Source: Bacilli bacterium (GTDB taxonomy: Bacteria; Bacillota_I; Bacilli_A; ML615J-28; CAG-698). Taken from it: 64,000 nucleotides of DNA. The first letter of the stretch is position 1. Every line of letters starts with the position of its first letter. Below are positions 28,660 through 36,997 of the stretch, one piece after another. A program made the position numbers and the translations under genes. The DNA is taken from assembly GCA_017962745.1 (NCBI GenBank), contig JAGCUR010000006.1, positions 1 through 64,000 of the forward strand, in the 5' to 3' direction. The notes under the pieces are model-generated. The model was not told where the DNA came from. It was given only the letters and a program-made list of their open reading frames with translations, and ran no database searches.

Positions 28660-29316
28660 TTATTCTCCTTTATTTAGTAAATATTTAATACAATAATCGC
28701 TTAAAAGTAATGAAAAAGTATTTACAACTGGCATATAAGACCCAAGATCAGTGCAAACCGGTTCTTCAGTTGAAGATACAACTGGAAAATCGAATCCTCT
28801 TAATTTTCCTCTTATAACTTTTGCAACCGGGTCATATGTAGTCTTACTAATTTTAGTAATGGCTACTTTAGATGGTTCTACCTTTTTAGCAGCCCCCATT
28901 GAACTAATAAATTTAATGTTTTTATCTAAACATTTTTTAATTAGTTCTATTTTAGAAGGTAAATCATCAATTGCATCAATTAAGAAATCAAATTGATAAT
29001 TAAACAACTCTTCATCTACTTTTTTAGTAATTTTTATAACTTCACAATCTGGATTAATCTCTTTAATCATCTTTTCTAAACAATCAGTCTTATACATCCC
29101 AATTGTATTAGTATTAGCTACTATTTGGCGGTTAATATTAGTCTCTTCAACTGTATCAAAATCACAAATGATGATTTTACCAACGCCGCATCTTGCAATT
29201 GCAATGGCTGCATCGCCGCCAACTCCACCAATCCCTACAATACAAACTGATGATTTACTTAGTTTATTTAATCCATCTATTCCAAATAGTGGTATTAATC
29301 TAGCAAATTTAGACAT
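28660..29316 (-). CDS. tcdA: tRNA threonylcarbamoyladenosine dehydratase (E1-like, TcdA/YgdL)
   Basis: A ThiF/MoeB-superfamily enzyme that cyclises t6A37 of tRNA to ct6A using ATP. The nucleotide-binding motif is GIGGVGGDAA, and the conserved FDTVEETNINRQI and DDLPSKIELI segments are present. No C-x2-C zinc pair is seen, consistent with TcdA and unlike MoeB/ThiF. The start is uncertain: an in-frame TTG at 29328 lies inside the end of aspS, while the ATG at 29316 follows the aspS stop by 1 bp; I chose the ATG (218 residues). The hisS-aspS-tcdA order links it to tRNA function. Confidence 0.85.
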   Translation of the reverse strand: MSKFARLIPLFGIDGLNKLSKSSVCIVGIGGVGGDAAIAIARCGVGKIIICDFDTVEETNINRQIVANTNTIGMYKTDCLEKMIKEINPDCEVIKITKKVDEELFNYQFDFLIDAIDDLPSKIELIKKCLDKNIKFISSMGAAKKVEPSKVAITKISKTTYDPVAKVIRGKLRGFDFPVVSSTEEPVCTDLGSYMPVVNTFSLLLSDYCIKYLLNKGE

Positions 29317-29317
29317 A

Positions 29318-31057
29318 TTATTTATCAAAATGAATCTTTAATTCTTTTAATTGTCTTTCATCTACGAAGCTTGGAGCTTCACTCATCGGACAAATTGCAT
29401 TTGCACTCTTTGGAAAGGCAATTACTTCTCTTAAAGATGAAGAATGAGTAAGTAACATAGCTAATCTATCTAGGCCAACAGCGATTCCACCATGAGGAGG
29501 TGTACCATATTTTAAGCCTTCTACGAAGAATCCAAATTTAACTTTGATTTCTTCTTCCGTTAAACCGATTGCTTTAAACATCGTTTCTTGTACATCTTGG
29601 TTATGAATTCTAATTGATCCACTACCTAGTTCGTATCCGTTTAAAACGATATCGTAACATTTAGAATAACATTCTTCTGGTTTAGTTAATAATTTATCTA
29701 CACATTCATCTTTAGGCATTGTAAATGGATGATGAGCAGCTACGTATCTATTTTCTTCTTCATCCCATTCAAAGCTTGGCCAATCAGTGATCCAAGTAAA
29801 TTCATATCTGTTTTCATCGATTAAGCCTAAATCTTTACCTAAGAAGTTTCTTAAATATGATAATGATGCATTAACAACATTCTTCTTATCAGCTACGATT
29901 AATACTAAGTTATCTTTTTCTAAACCTAATTCTTTAAATTTAGCTAAAATTTCAGGAGTTATAAACTTAGCAATGCTACCGTTAACTGCCTGGCCATCAA
30001 ATTTAAACCAAGCTAAGCCTTTAGCTTTATATTTCTTAATATCTTCAGTTAATTTATCGATATCTTTACGTGAATATTTAGATGCATTAGGGCTAATTAC
30101 GCATTTAACGATGCCACCATCGTTAATAGCATTATCAAACACCACAAAATTCATCTCTTTAGCAATACCAGTAATATCTTTTAGTTCTAAACCAAATCTT
30201 AAATCTGGTTTATCATTACCATATAATGCCATTGAATCATCAAATCTAATTCTTCTAAATGGAGTGACTAAATCAATATTCATAACATCTTTGAATATTT
30301 TCTTAAACATACCTTCCATTAAAGAATAAATATCTTCTTCATCGATAAAGCTCATTTCGACGTCAATCTGCGTAAATTCCATTTGACGGTCAGCTCTTAA
30401 GTCTTCATCTCTAAAGCATTTAGCGATTTGATAATATCTATCCATTCCCGCAACCATTAATAATTGTTTATAAAGTTGAGGAGATTGAGGTAAAGCATAA
30501 AACTTACCAGGGTGAATACGTGATGGAACTAAATAGTCTCTAGCGCCTTCAGGTGTAGATTTACCAAATGCTGGTGTTTCTACATCAACAAAATCTAAAT
30601 CATCAAAATATCTTCTGGCTGCTTTAGTAATATTGTGTCTTAAGATTAAATTAGACTGCATACAAGGTCTTCTTAAATCTAAATAACGATATTTCATTCT
30701 AAAATCTTCTAAAGCATCGGTCTTATCGGCAACGATCATTGGTGGTTGCATTGCTTTAGATAATATTTCTACAAAACTAGCTTCAACTTCAATATCACCA
30801 GTTGGTAAGTTAGGGTTTTTAGATTCTCTTTCGATTACTTTACCTTTAACTTTTAAAACATATTCGTTACCTACTGTAGCTAGGGTGTCGTATGCAGCGC
30901 TTCCTGCTTTAGCAGCAATTTGCGTAATTCCATATCTATCCCTTAAGTCTACGAATATTAAACTACCAAGATTACGGCTTTTAGCCACCCATCCGCATAA
31001 TACAACTTCTTTATTAATATCACTTATTCTTAACTGTCCGTTAGTATGTGTTCTCAT
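29318..31057 (-). CDS. aspS: Aspartyl-tRNA synthetase
   Basis: A class IIb synthetase. It has an N-terminal OB-fold anticodon domain (about 1-105) and motif 2 FRDEDLRADRQMEFTQID in short (FRDEDLRADRQ). A bacterial GAD insertion domain lies around 280-420, and motif 3 GIAVGLDRLAMLLT follows. 579 residues, the standard bacterial type. It follows hisS by 10 bp and is under the same T box. Confidence 0.97.
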   Translation of the reverse strand: MRTHTNGQLRISDINKEVVLCGWVAKSRNLGSLIFVDLRDRYGITQIAAKAGSAAYDTLATVGNEYVLKVKGKVIERESKNPNLPTGDIEVEASFVEILSKAMQPPMIVADKTDALEDFRMKYRYLDLRRPCMQSNLILRHNITKAARRYFDDLDFVDVETPAFGKSTPEGARDYLVPSRIHPGKFYALPQSPQLYKQLLMVAGMDRYYQIAKCFRDEDLRADRQMEFTQIDVEMSFIDEEDIYSLMEGMFKKIFKDVMNIDLVTPFRRIRFDDSMALYGNDKPDLRFGLELKDITGIAKEMNFVVFDNAINDGGIVKCVISPNASKYSRKDIDKLTEDIKKYKAKGLAWFKFDGQAVNGSIAKFITPEILAKFKELGLEKDNLVLIVADKKNVVNASLSYLRNFLGKDLGLIDENRYEFTWITDWPSFEWDEEENRYVAAHHPFTMPKDECVDKLLTKPEECYSKCYDIVLNGYELGSGSIRIHNQDVQETMFKAIGLTEEEIKVKFGFFVEGLKYGTPPHGGIAVGLDRLAMLLTHSSSLREVIAFPKSANAICPMSEAPSFVDERQLKELKIHFDK

Positions 31058-31067
31058 AACTATACCT

Positions 31068-32324
31068 CTATTTAATATATTTAATTAAGTCATCTTGACT
31101 TATAGTAATTTGTTCTTTTGTTAATGTATTCTTTAAATTAACCTTATTATTAAGGCGTTCTTCTTCACCAATAATGGCGATATATTTAGCATTTAATCTT
31201 TCAGCTGTCTTAAACTGACTCTTCATAGACATTGATGCATAATCTAGTTCGGCTTTAATACCTTTTTCTCTAAGTTTATTAGCAAGATTTAATGTAACAA
31301 CTTTTGATTCTTCATCTAAACCCATTAAAAATACTTCGGTAGAATTATCTAGATTATCAAATAATCCTTCTTTTTCCATTAAAAGCTTAACTCGCTCTAA
31401 GCCAATGGCAAAGCCAATACCAGGAACATCTACTTTTCCCATGTCGTATAACATGTTAGCGTATCTGCCCCCTCCTACAACTGCTAAGCCATTTAATTCA
31501 TCATCAGAATTAATAATGCACTCAAAAACAGTGTCAGTATAATAATCTAGGCCTCTAACCAAGTTTTCATCTACTACATAATCAATTCCTAGATTATCTA
31601 AGTATTTCTTTACTTCATTAAAGTAATCAATTGATTCTTGATTTAAAAAGCTTGACAGTTTTGGTGCATTTAGAATCTCTTCTCTACCCGCATCGACTTT
31701 ACAATCTAGAATTCTTAAAGGATTAGCATTAATCCTTTTTTTACAATCTTCACAGAATGTATCAATACATCCACCAAAATATTCTTTTAACGCTTTAGAA
31801 TAATTATTACGTGATGAGGAATCACCGATTGAATTAATCTTTAAAGTAATATTTTTGATTCCTAAGGATTTACATAAATAATATCCAAATGCGATTAAAT
31901 CAGCGTCTAACATCGGGCCTGCTTTACCATATACTTCTACGCCAAATTGGTTGAATTGACGATAACGACCGGCTTGTTGACGCTCATAGCGAAACATTGG
32001 ACCTACATAATAAAGCTTCTTGATCCCTGCTTCTCCATACATTTTATTTTCTAGATAACTTCTCGCAATGGCTGCAGTTCCTTCTGGTCTTAAAGTAATG
32101 CTACGTCCACCTTTATCTAAGAATGTATACATTTCTTTGGTAACTACATCGGTAGTTTCACCAACACTCTTAACAAATACTTCAGTATTTTCCATAATTG
32201 GCGTAACAATCTCTTCAAAACCATAACATCTAGCAACATTTGCCATTTTATCTTGGATTAGACGCATCTTTTGCGCATCTAAGCCAATGAAGTCTTGAGT
32301 TCCTTTAACTTTTTGATATCCCAT
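31068..32324 (-). CDS. hisS: Histidyl-tRNA synthetase
   Basis: A class II synthetase. Motif 1 lies near VTPIMENTEVF, motif 2 is MFRYERQQAGRYRQFNQFG (core RYERQQAGRYRQF), and the histidine motifs LVRGLDYYTDTVFE and GGGRYANM are present. The C-terminal anticodon domain begins near residue 325. 418 residues. GGAGG lies 6 nt before the ATG. It heads the operon behind the T-box leader. Confidence 0.97.
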   Translation of the reverse strand: MGYQKVKGTQDFIGLDAQKMRLIQDKMANVARCYGFEEIVTPIMENTEVFVKSVGETTDVVTKEMYTFLDKGGRSITLRPEGTAAIARSYLENKMYGEAGIKKLYYVGPMFRYERQQAGRYRQFNQFGVEVYGKAGPMLDADLIAFGYYLCKSLGIKNITLKINSIGDSSSRNNYSKALKEYFGGCIDTFCEDCKKRINANPLRILDCKVDAGREEILNAPKLSSFLNQESIDYFNEVKKYLDNLGIDYVVDENLVRGLDYYTDTVFECIINSDDELNGLAVVGGGRYANMLYDMGKVDVPGIGFAIGLERVKLLMEKEGLFDNLDNSTEVFLMGLDEESKVVTLNLANKLREKGIKAELDYASMSMKSQFKTAERLNAKYIAIIGEEERLNNKVNLKNTLTKEQITISQDDLIKYIK

Positions 32325-32339
32325 AATATCCTCCTATTA

Positions 32340-32582
32340 AAAAAAGTCCATAAGAATCATATAATTCTTAAGGACTAGATAATTATCCAGCGGTGCCACC
32401 TTAATTAAAAGTAAAAAACTAAGCGCTCTTTACTTCTCGCTTCTTTTGTTTTTAACGCAAACCTACGCTTATAGAAGACCTATTCAGGTGTCGGAATAAT
32501 AATTTAATTAATAAGTTTGCACCATCCACTTACTCTCTACGTAAATAAATTATCTTCATCCTGCTTAATCGGCTATTTAACT
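32340..32582 (-). promoter_or_regulatory. T-box riboswitch of hisS-aspS
   Basis: The antisense-strand T-box core AAGGTGGCACCGCTGG lies at 32402-32387, matching AGGGTGGNACCGCG. It is followed by a terminator hairpin (AGTCC...TAAGAAT / ATTCTTA...GGACT) with seven T residues (32376-32338). In stem I, CAGG pairs with CCTG and ATAATTTA with TAAATTAT. The internal loop's 3' side reads TATTCC-GAC-A-C, placing GAC (Asp) as specifier codon followed by the expected purine; the overlapping triplet CAC is a His codon. Uncharged cognate tRNA should favour antitermination. The structure was folded by hand. Confidence 0.85.
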
Positions 32583-32588
32583 AAATTC

Positions 32589-32617
32589 ATTATACTTTTT
32601 TTTGTTATGCTAGTCAA
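32589..32617 (-). promoter_or_regulatory. Promoter of the hisS T-box operon
   Basis: On the minus strand TTGACT (32617-32612) and TATAAT (32594-32589), spacer 17 bp. Transcription would start near 32582, at the foot of the T-box stem I. Confidence 0.85.
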
Positions 32618-32719
32618 TCAATAAAAATATTCGGCATTTTATCTTAAGATATTTTTATAAAAAGTGCCCAAAAGTTATCGATATTTTAGGGATAATTTTT
32701 GAACTTTCCGTTAAATTTT

Positions 32720-32755
32720 ATAACTGTTGACAGTTATATTATAATATGTTATCAT
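32720..32755 (+). promoter_or_regulatory. Promoter and palindromic operator of the HTH-MNT/HEPN-ASCH module
   Basis: TTGACA (32727-32732) and TATCAT (32750-32755) are 17 bp apart. The -35 is embedded in the perfect palindrome ATAACTG-TTGA-CAGTTAT (32720-32737). A dimeric HTH protein bound here would block RNA polymerase, so autoregulation by the first gene's HTH domain is likely. Between this and the hisS promoter (32620-32715) I see only AT-rich DNA with a weak hairpin. Confidence 0.7.
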
Positions 32756-32773
32756 CTAAATAGAGGTGATACT

Positions 32774-33364
32774 ATGTTAATAGATTTAATCAAAGATAAA
32801 GGTATTAGCGTTTATAGTTTAGCTAAAGGGTCAAATGTCCCTTATACAACAGTAAACGAAATTGTTTTAGGGAAGAAAAATATAATGGATTGTAGTATCA
32901 AAACAATTATGGCTATCGCTAATTATCTTGGATATCAAACTGATGAATTTGTTCGCCAAATTACATCTTCTAATTCGGATTTATCTACGAGTTGGCAAGA
33001 TGCGAAATCAAAATCTTACATATTCCCTATTATTTGTAATAATCCTCATTATGAAGTTAGAATGATTCATCCGTTGAAGCAAAAAATGATTAATGAACTA
33101 TTTCAATTATTCAATAATATTCCTGCTATTTCCAAAGTAATATTGTTTGGAAGTAGCATCAATATTAGATGCAAATCAAATAGCGACATCGATTTAGCAA
33201 TACTTTTAAATGAAAATGATTTTAATAATGATACAAAAAACCAAGTATCAGAATTAATTCAAGAAAAAAGCGATTATTGTTGTGACATAATTTGGCTAAA
33301 TGATATTTCTAAAAAGACAAAGCTTTATGAAAACATCAAAATGGGGTTAACAATTTATGAGTAA
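32774..33364 (+). CDS. HTH-nucleotidyltransferase (MNT) antitoxin-like protein
   Basis: A 196-residue fusion. Residues 1-60 form a Cro/C1-type helix-turn-helix (ISVYSLAKGSNVPYTTVNEIV). Residues about 100-196 form a minimal nucleotidyltransferase with G126-S127 of LFGSS, the metal-binding pair D138-x-D140 in SDIDLA and the third carboxylate D171. MNT partners of HEPN toxins are known to neutralise them, in some cases by adding AMP to the toxin. All three catalytic carboxylates are kept, so activity is plausible. The ATG at 32774 is chosen because of GAGGTGAT upstream and because the longer frame would start inside the promoter. It overlaps the HEPN gene by 8 bp. Confidence 0.88.
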   Translation: MLIDLIKDKGISVYSLAKGSNVPYTTVNEIVLGKKNIMDCSIKTIMAIANYLGYQTDEFVRQITSSNSDLSTSWQDAKSKSYIFPIICNNPHYEVRMIHPLKQKMINELFQLFNNIPAISKVILFGSSINIRCKSNSDIDLAILLNENDFNNDTKNQVSELIQEKSDYCCDIIWLNDISKKTKLYENIKMGLTIYE

Positions 33365-34070
33365 ACTATTAGCAAGAGCCAAAGTTAAAAGAGTAAATGC
33401 GGAATACGATTATCAAAATATATCAATTGATGATGCATATATTGATGATTGTTGTTATAACTTAGAACAAGCTATTGAATTCGCCCTTAAATACTTAGTT
33501 GAAATGAATGGTGAGAATTATGTAGAAAACCATGACATCAGAGCACAAATGAATAAACTTAAATCGCTTAATGCTTATATCCCTTGCGAAAAAGAATTAA
33601 GACTACATGCTTCTACTATTAATTCATGGGAAGTTGAAACTAGATATAACGATAATTTTGTCGCACTGATTGAAGATATTAACGATATTAAAGATATAGC
33701 TGATGCAATAATAGATTATTGTGATAGCTTAGTTAAGACACTTCACGATATGAAATTATATGATGATGCATTTAATCTCATTAAGAATAAAACTAAAACA
33801 ATTGAAATGCGCTTAAATGATAAAAAACGAAAACTTCTTAAAAAAGGTGATTTCATTAGATTCACTAATACACTAACAGGCGAAAAGCTCATTTGTGAAA
33901 TAATCGATATTTATAAATATAAAACATTTACTGAACTATATAAGCATCACGATAAAGTATCAATTGGTTATAAAAAAAGTGATAATCCAAACCCAGATGA
34001 TATGTTGGCATATTATTCATATGAAGATATTAATAAATACGGTGTATTAGCAATTAAAATTAAAGTATAA
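33357..34070 (+). CDS. HEPN-ASCH fusion protein, probable toxin of a TA module
   Basis: A 237-residue, two-domain protein. Residues 1-130 match a HEPN domain of the C-terminal-kanamycin-transferase-like kind: NLEQAIEFALKYLVE (35-49), VENHDI (56-61, the THDL position) and ETRYND (94-99, the RYP position). Residues about 145-237 match an ASCH domain: TIEMRLNDKKRKLLKKGD (148-165), FIRF, an aromatic/Gly-rich middle, then YYSYE (219-223) and YGVLAI (228-233). ASCH is an RNA/nucleotide-binding fold with known ribonuclease or amidohydrolase members. The canonical R-x4-6-H RNase motif is not evident in the HEPN half. It is translationally coupled to the HTH-MNT gene. The role is inferred from architecture. 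Confidence 0.8.
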   Translation: MSKLLARAKVKRVNAEYDYQNISIDDAYIDDCCYNLEQAIEFALKYLVEMNGENYVENHDIRAQMNKLKSLNAYIPCEKELRLHASTINSWEVETRYNDNFVALIEDINDIKDIADAIIDYCDSLVKTLHDMKLYDDAFNLIKNKTKTIEMRLNDKKRKLLKKGDFIRFTNTLTGEKLICEIIDIYKYKTFTELYKHHDKVSIGYKKSDNPNPDDMLAYYSYEDINKYGVLAIKIKV

Positions 34071-34074
34071 ATAT

Positions 34075-34100
34075 AAGTCCTCTACTATTGTAGAGGACTT
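34075..34100. terminator. Bidirectional terminator after the HEPN-ASCH gene
   Basis: An 11-bp perfect stem AAGTCCTCTAC / GTAGAGGACTT with loop TATT, between the convergent HEPN-ASCH and aldehyde dehydrogenase genes. Confidence 0.85.
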
Positions 34101-34103
34101 ATT

Positions 34104-35465
34104 TCATTCGTTATTAGAGCCTGTAAATTGCTTTACAGTTTTTAGTTTTTTGTCAGTGTAAGGTGGATATTTTAAATTAATCTCAGCCTTATTCTTTTTT
34201 AAAACACTTTTTTCATGGCTAAATGCTTCAAATGATTTCTTGCCGTGATATGAACCCATTCCACTTCTACCAACTCCACCAAATGGTAAGTTTTCATTAG
34301 TGAGATGCATTATACAATCATTTATACAGCCACCACCAAATGAACAATTAGTCATCACTTTATTTTGAATATCTTTATCAAAAGTAAATAAATATAAAGC
34401 AAGTGGTTTTTCATCTTTTTTGATGTGATCAATTACTTGATTTAAATCACTAAATGGTAATATTGGCATAATTGGGCCAAATATTTCTTCACCCATTATG
34501 GCATCATTATAATCTACGTTATCCATAACAGTTGGTTCGATTAACTTACCACTACTATTTCCCCCAAATACGATTTTTTGAGGATTCATTAACCCTTTAA
34601 GTCTATCCACATGTTTTTCATTGATAATATGAGTAAACTCCGGAGTTATTTTGCCATCCACATAATAATATTCATTGATATAGCGCTTTACTGCATCAAT
34701 AAACGCATCTTTTATCGACTCTTCCACATAAATATGGTCAGGTGCTACACATGTTTGGCCAGCATTTAAATACTTACCCCATGTAATTCTTTTAGCTGCC
34801 ATATCAATATCAGTATCTTTACACACAATTACTGGTGATTTACCACCAAGTTCTAAAACAACTGGAGTTAGGTTATGGCTGGCTTTTTCCATCACTAACC
34901 TACCCACTTTATCTCCACCTGTAAAGAATATGAAATCAAATCTTTGTTCAAGAAGCTCAGTATTCTTCTCTCTACCACCAAGTACTACATAAATATAGTT
35001 TTCATCAAATACCGCTAATACTTCTTTTATGACATTAGATACATTTGGGCAGTAATTAGATGGCTTAACAACGCTCACATTTCCACACGCGATACTAGCT
35101 ACAAGTGGACTTAAGGCTAGTTGTAATGGATAATTCCATGGTGCCATTATTAAGCATACTCCGTAAGGTTCTGGATAAATATAACCTTTAGATGGGAAGT
35201 TAACGATGGATGTAGAGACCTTTTTAGGAGCCATTAATTTCTTTAGATGCTTTAAAAAGTAATTAATCTCACCAATTACCATTGAAAATTCACAAGATAT
35301 AAAATCAAATTCGCATTTGTTTAAATCTTGCATAAAGGCTTCGGCTAATTTTTCTTTATTAACAAATAATGAATGTTTTAATTTCTTCAAAGCATCAATT
35401 CTAAATTTATAATCTAGAGTAGCACCACTATAAAAATAAGATCTTAAATTATCAATATAATCCAT
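34104..35465 (-). CDS. NAD(P)-dependent aldehyde dehydrogenase, class 3-like
   Basis: It oxidises aldehydes to acids. The cofactor site FFTGGDKVGR, the general-base Glu in LELGGKSP and the nucleophile Cys in NAGQTCVAPDHIYV are present, as is the MAPWNYPLQLALSP segment. 453 residues and absence of a targeting sequence fit the fatty-aldehyde/class 3 group (such as YwdH). The C-terminal hydrophobic anchor of some relatives is missing. The substrate cannot be told. It overlaps the upstream membrane-protein gene by 14 bp. Confidence 0.9.
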   Translation of the reverse strand: MDYIDNLRSYFYSGATLDYKFRIDALKKLKHSLFVNKEKLAEAFMQDLNKCEFDFISCEFSMVIGEINYFLKHLKKLMAPKKVSTSIVNFPSKGYIYPEPYGVCLIMAPWNYPLQLALSPLVASIACGNVSVVKPSNYCPNVSNVIKEVLAVFDENYIYVVLGGREKNTELLEQRFDFIFFTGGDKVGRLVMEKASHNLTPVVLELGGKSPVIVCKDTDIDMAAKRITWGKYLNAGQTCVAPDHIYVEESIKDAFIDAVKRYINEYYYVDGKITPEFTHIINEKHVDRLKGLMNPQKIVFGGNSSGKLIEPTVMDNVDYNDAIMGEEIFGPIMPILPFSDLNQVIDHIKKDEKPLALYLFTFDKDIQNKVMTNCSFGGGCINDCIMHLTNENLPFGGVGRSGMGSYHGKKSFEAFSHEKSVLKKNKAEINLKYPPYTDKKLKTVKQFTGSNNE

Positions 35466-36132
35466 TATAATCCTCGTTTTCTTTAGCTTTTACTCTTTCT
35501 TCATCCATTTTAGCTAAGTTTTCGTTAGTGAACTTGTCACGTTTAATACCAATTACTAAACAAATTCCCCAAGCTACACTAATATTGATGAATGTACAAA
35601 TCATCGAGCTAATCCAAAATTCGCCAGTTAAACAACCTAACCATAAATGTGGTGCAAAGAAAGGTAACAATACTACATATATCTCATCGAATGCTTCAGG
35701 CGGATATAAATCATAACTAAATAATGCTTTAAATCCTTCTTTCGAAAAATCTTCTAGATTTAGAAAATAGCAAGCTGCTATCGCAAAGATAATTGGAATA
35801 TAAGTTAAAATCAATGACTTCTTCCAGTTATAAAGCAATGATTCATTCATCTTTCTTCTAAAGATATATACTTGTAGAGCCACAAATACTGTAGCTATAA
35901 AAAATGTTTCGATAAATCCTGTATCAAACTTAACTGGTAATATTATTTTTACTAATGTATCAAGTAATGCCACTACAAAAAAGCCTAAAATACCTGATGC
36001 TATTGTAATACCCGGTATATAAAAGAAATATCTAATCGAATAAAAGAAATAGTATATTCCTTTAAATATCTTAGCGATTACTTTATAAATACCAATTAAT
36101 ATTCGTACAAATAAATTATGTTTCTTTTCCAT
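35452..36132 (-). CDS. Membrane protein of unknown function
   Basis: A 226-residue protein with four to five hydrophobic spans (about 40-65, 70-90, 105-125, 145-165, 170-195) and a highly charged C-terminal tail of about 30 residues. I recognise no family. It lies between cvfB and the aldehyde dehydrogenase in a leftward dinB-cvfB-membrane protein-aldehyde dehydrogenase run with tiny spacings. Confidence 0.55.
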   Translation of the reverse strand: MEKKHNLFVRILIGIYKVIAKIFKGIYYFFYSIRYFFYIPGITIASGILGFFVVALLDTLVKIILPVKFDTGFIETFFIATVFVALQVYIFRRKMNESLLYNWKKSLILTYIPIIFAIAACYFLNLEDFSKEGFKALFSYDLYPPEAFDEIYVVLLPFFAPHLWLGCLTGEFWISSMICTFINISVAWGICLVIGIKRDKFTNENLAKMDEERVKAKENEDYNGLY

Positions 36133-36136
36133 GATT

Positions 36137-36997
36137 TTATCTCTTTAAAATAGTCTTTTTATCTTCCAGTATTACTAAATCATCTTTATATAGTTTTCCT
36201 AAAGCTCTCTTAAATGCCGATTTACTCATTTTAAAGACATGATCAATTACCATTGCATCAGTCTTATCGCCATAATTCATAACTCCATTATGGTCTTTTA
36301 AATAATTTAGAATAACATCCGCATCAGTTAATCTTTCAATTTCCTTTTGTTCAATGGCGGTACCTGTATAATCTGTTTCATTAATCTTAGTAATCTTAAC
36401 TTCAATTGCTTCTCCTAGCTTTGGTCTAGATCTAAGATTAGATTTATGAACAAAAATAACATTAAAATCTTTAGTTACAAAGTTTACACCGCTATCAGAA
36501 ATTCTATAAACATAGGCTACATATTTTTTATCTACTTCTAGCTCATCACCTTTATTTAAAGCAATAATTTCTTCTTTATTTAATAATCTAAAATATAAAT
36601 TATGAGCTCGATATTTTAAATTACCTAAAAGTAGGCCACCAACTTCTGGTTCATGCTTCTCTACATACGAATCTTTTGAGAATAATATATCTTTACTAAT
36701 ACCAATATTGACATAAACTCCTGAATCACTTTTACCAACAACTTCACAAAAAGCGGCCTTTTTAGTAGTAACGAGTGGTTTAAATAAAGTAGCTGCAACT
36801 CTTTTCATCTTATCTACATATAAAAAAGCATCTACCTCATCATTAAAATGAAGGTGTTTTCCATCACATTCATTGTGATGAAGAAAATATTCATTGCCAT
36901 CAATATCTTCTAAGATATAACCTAGGTTAGTTTCTCTTAAAACTCGAAAGCTCGATACTTTACCTATTAAATCATAATTAATCACGTTTTCTTCCAT
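36137..36997 (-). CDS. cvfB: S1-domain RNA-binding protein, CvfB/YitL family
   Basis: A 286-residue protein of tandem S1-like beta-barrels (about 1-70, 75-145 and 150-215) and a C-terminal winged helix (about 225-286, with VMNYGDKTDAMVIDHVFKMSKSAF; core DAMVIDHVFKMSKSAFKR). In staphylococci CvfB binds RNA and affects virulence-gene expression. The final VILEDKKTILKR is typical. Its start overlaps dinB by 20 bp. Confidence 0.88.
   Translation of the reverse strand: MEENVINYDLIGKVSSFRVLRETNLGYILEDIDGNEYFLHHNECDGKHLHFNDEVDAFLYVDKMKRVAATLFKPLVTTKKAAFCEVVGKSDSGVYVNIGISKDILFSKDSYVEKHEPEVGGLLLGNLKYRAHNLYFRLLNKEEIIALNKGDELEVDKKYVAYVYRISDSGVNFVTKDFNVIFVHKSNLRSRPKLGEAIEVKITKINETDYTGTAIEQKEIERLTDADVILNYLKDHNGVMNYGDKTDAMVIDHVFKMSKSAFKRALGKLYKDDLVILEDKKTILKR

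Noticed and set aside
32699-32773. Longer start of the HTH-MNT protein
   Set aside because: An in-frame ATG upstream would put coding sequence over the promoter and operator; the ATG at 32774 has a ribosome site and begins the HTH domain properly.
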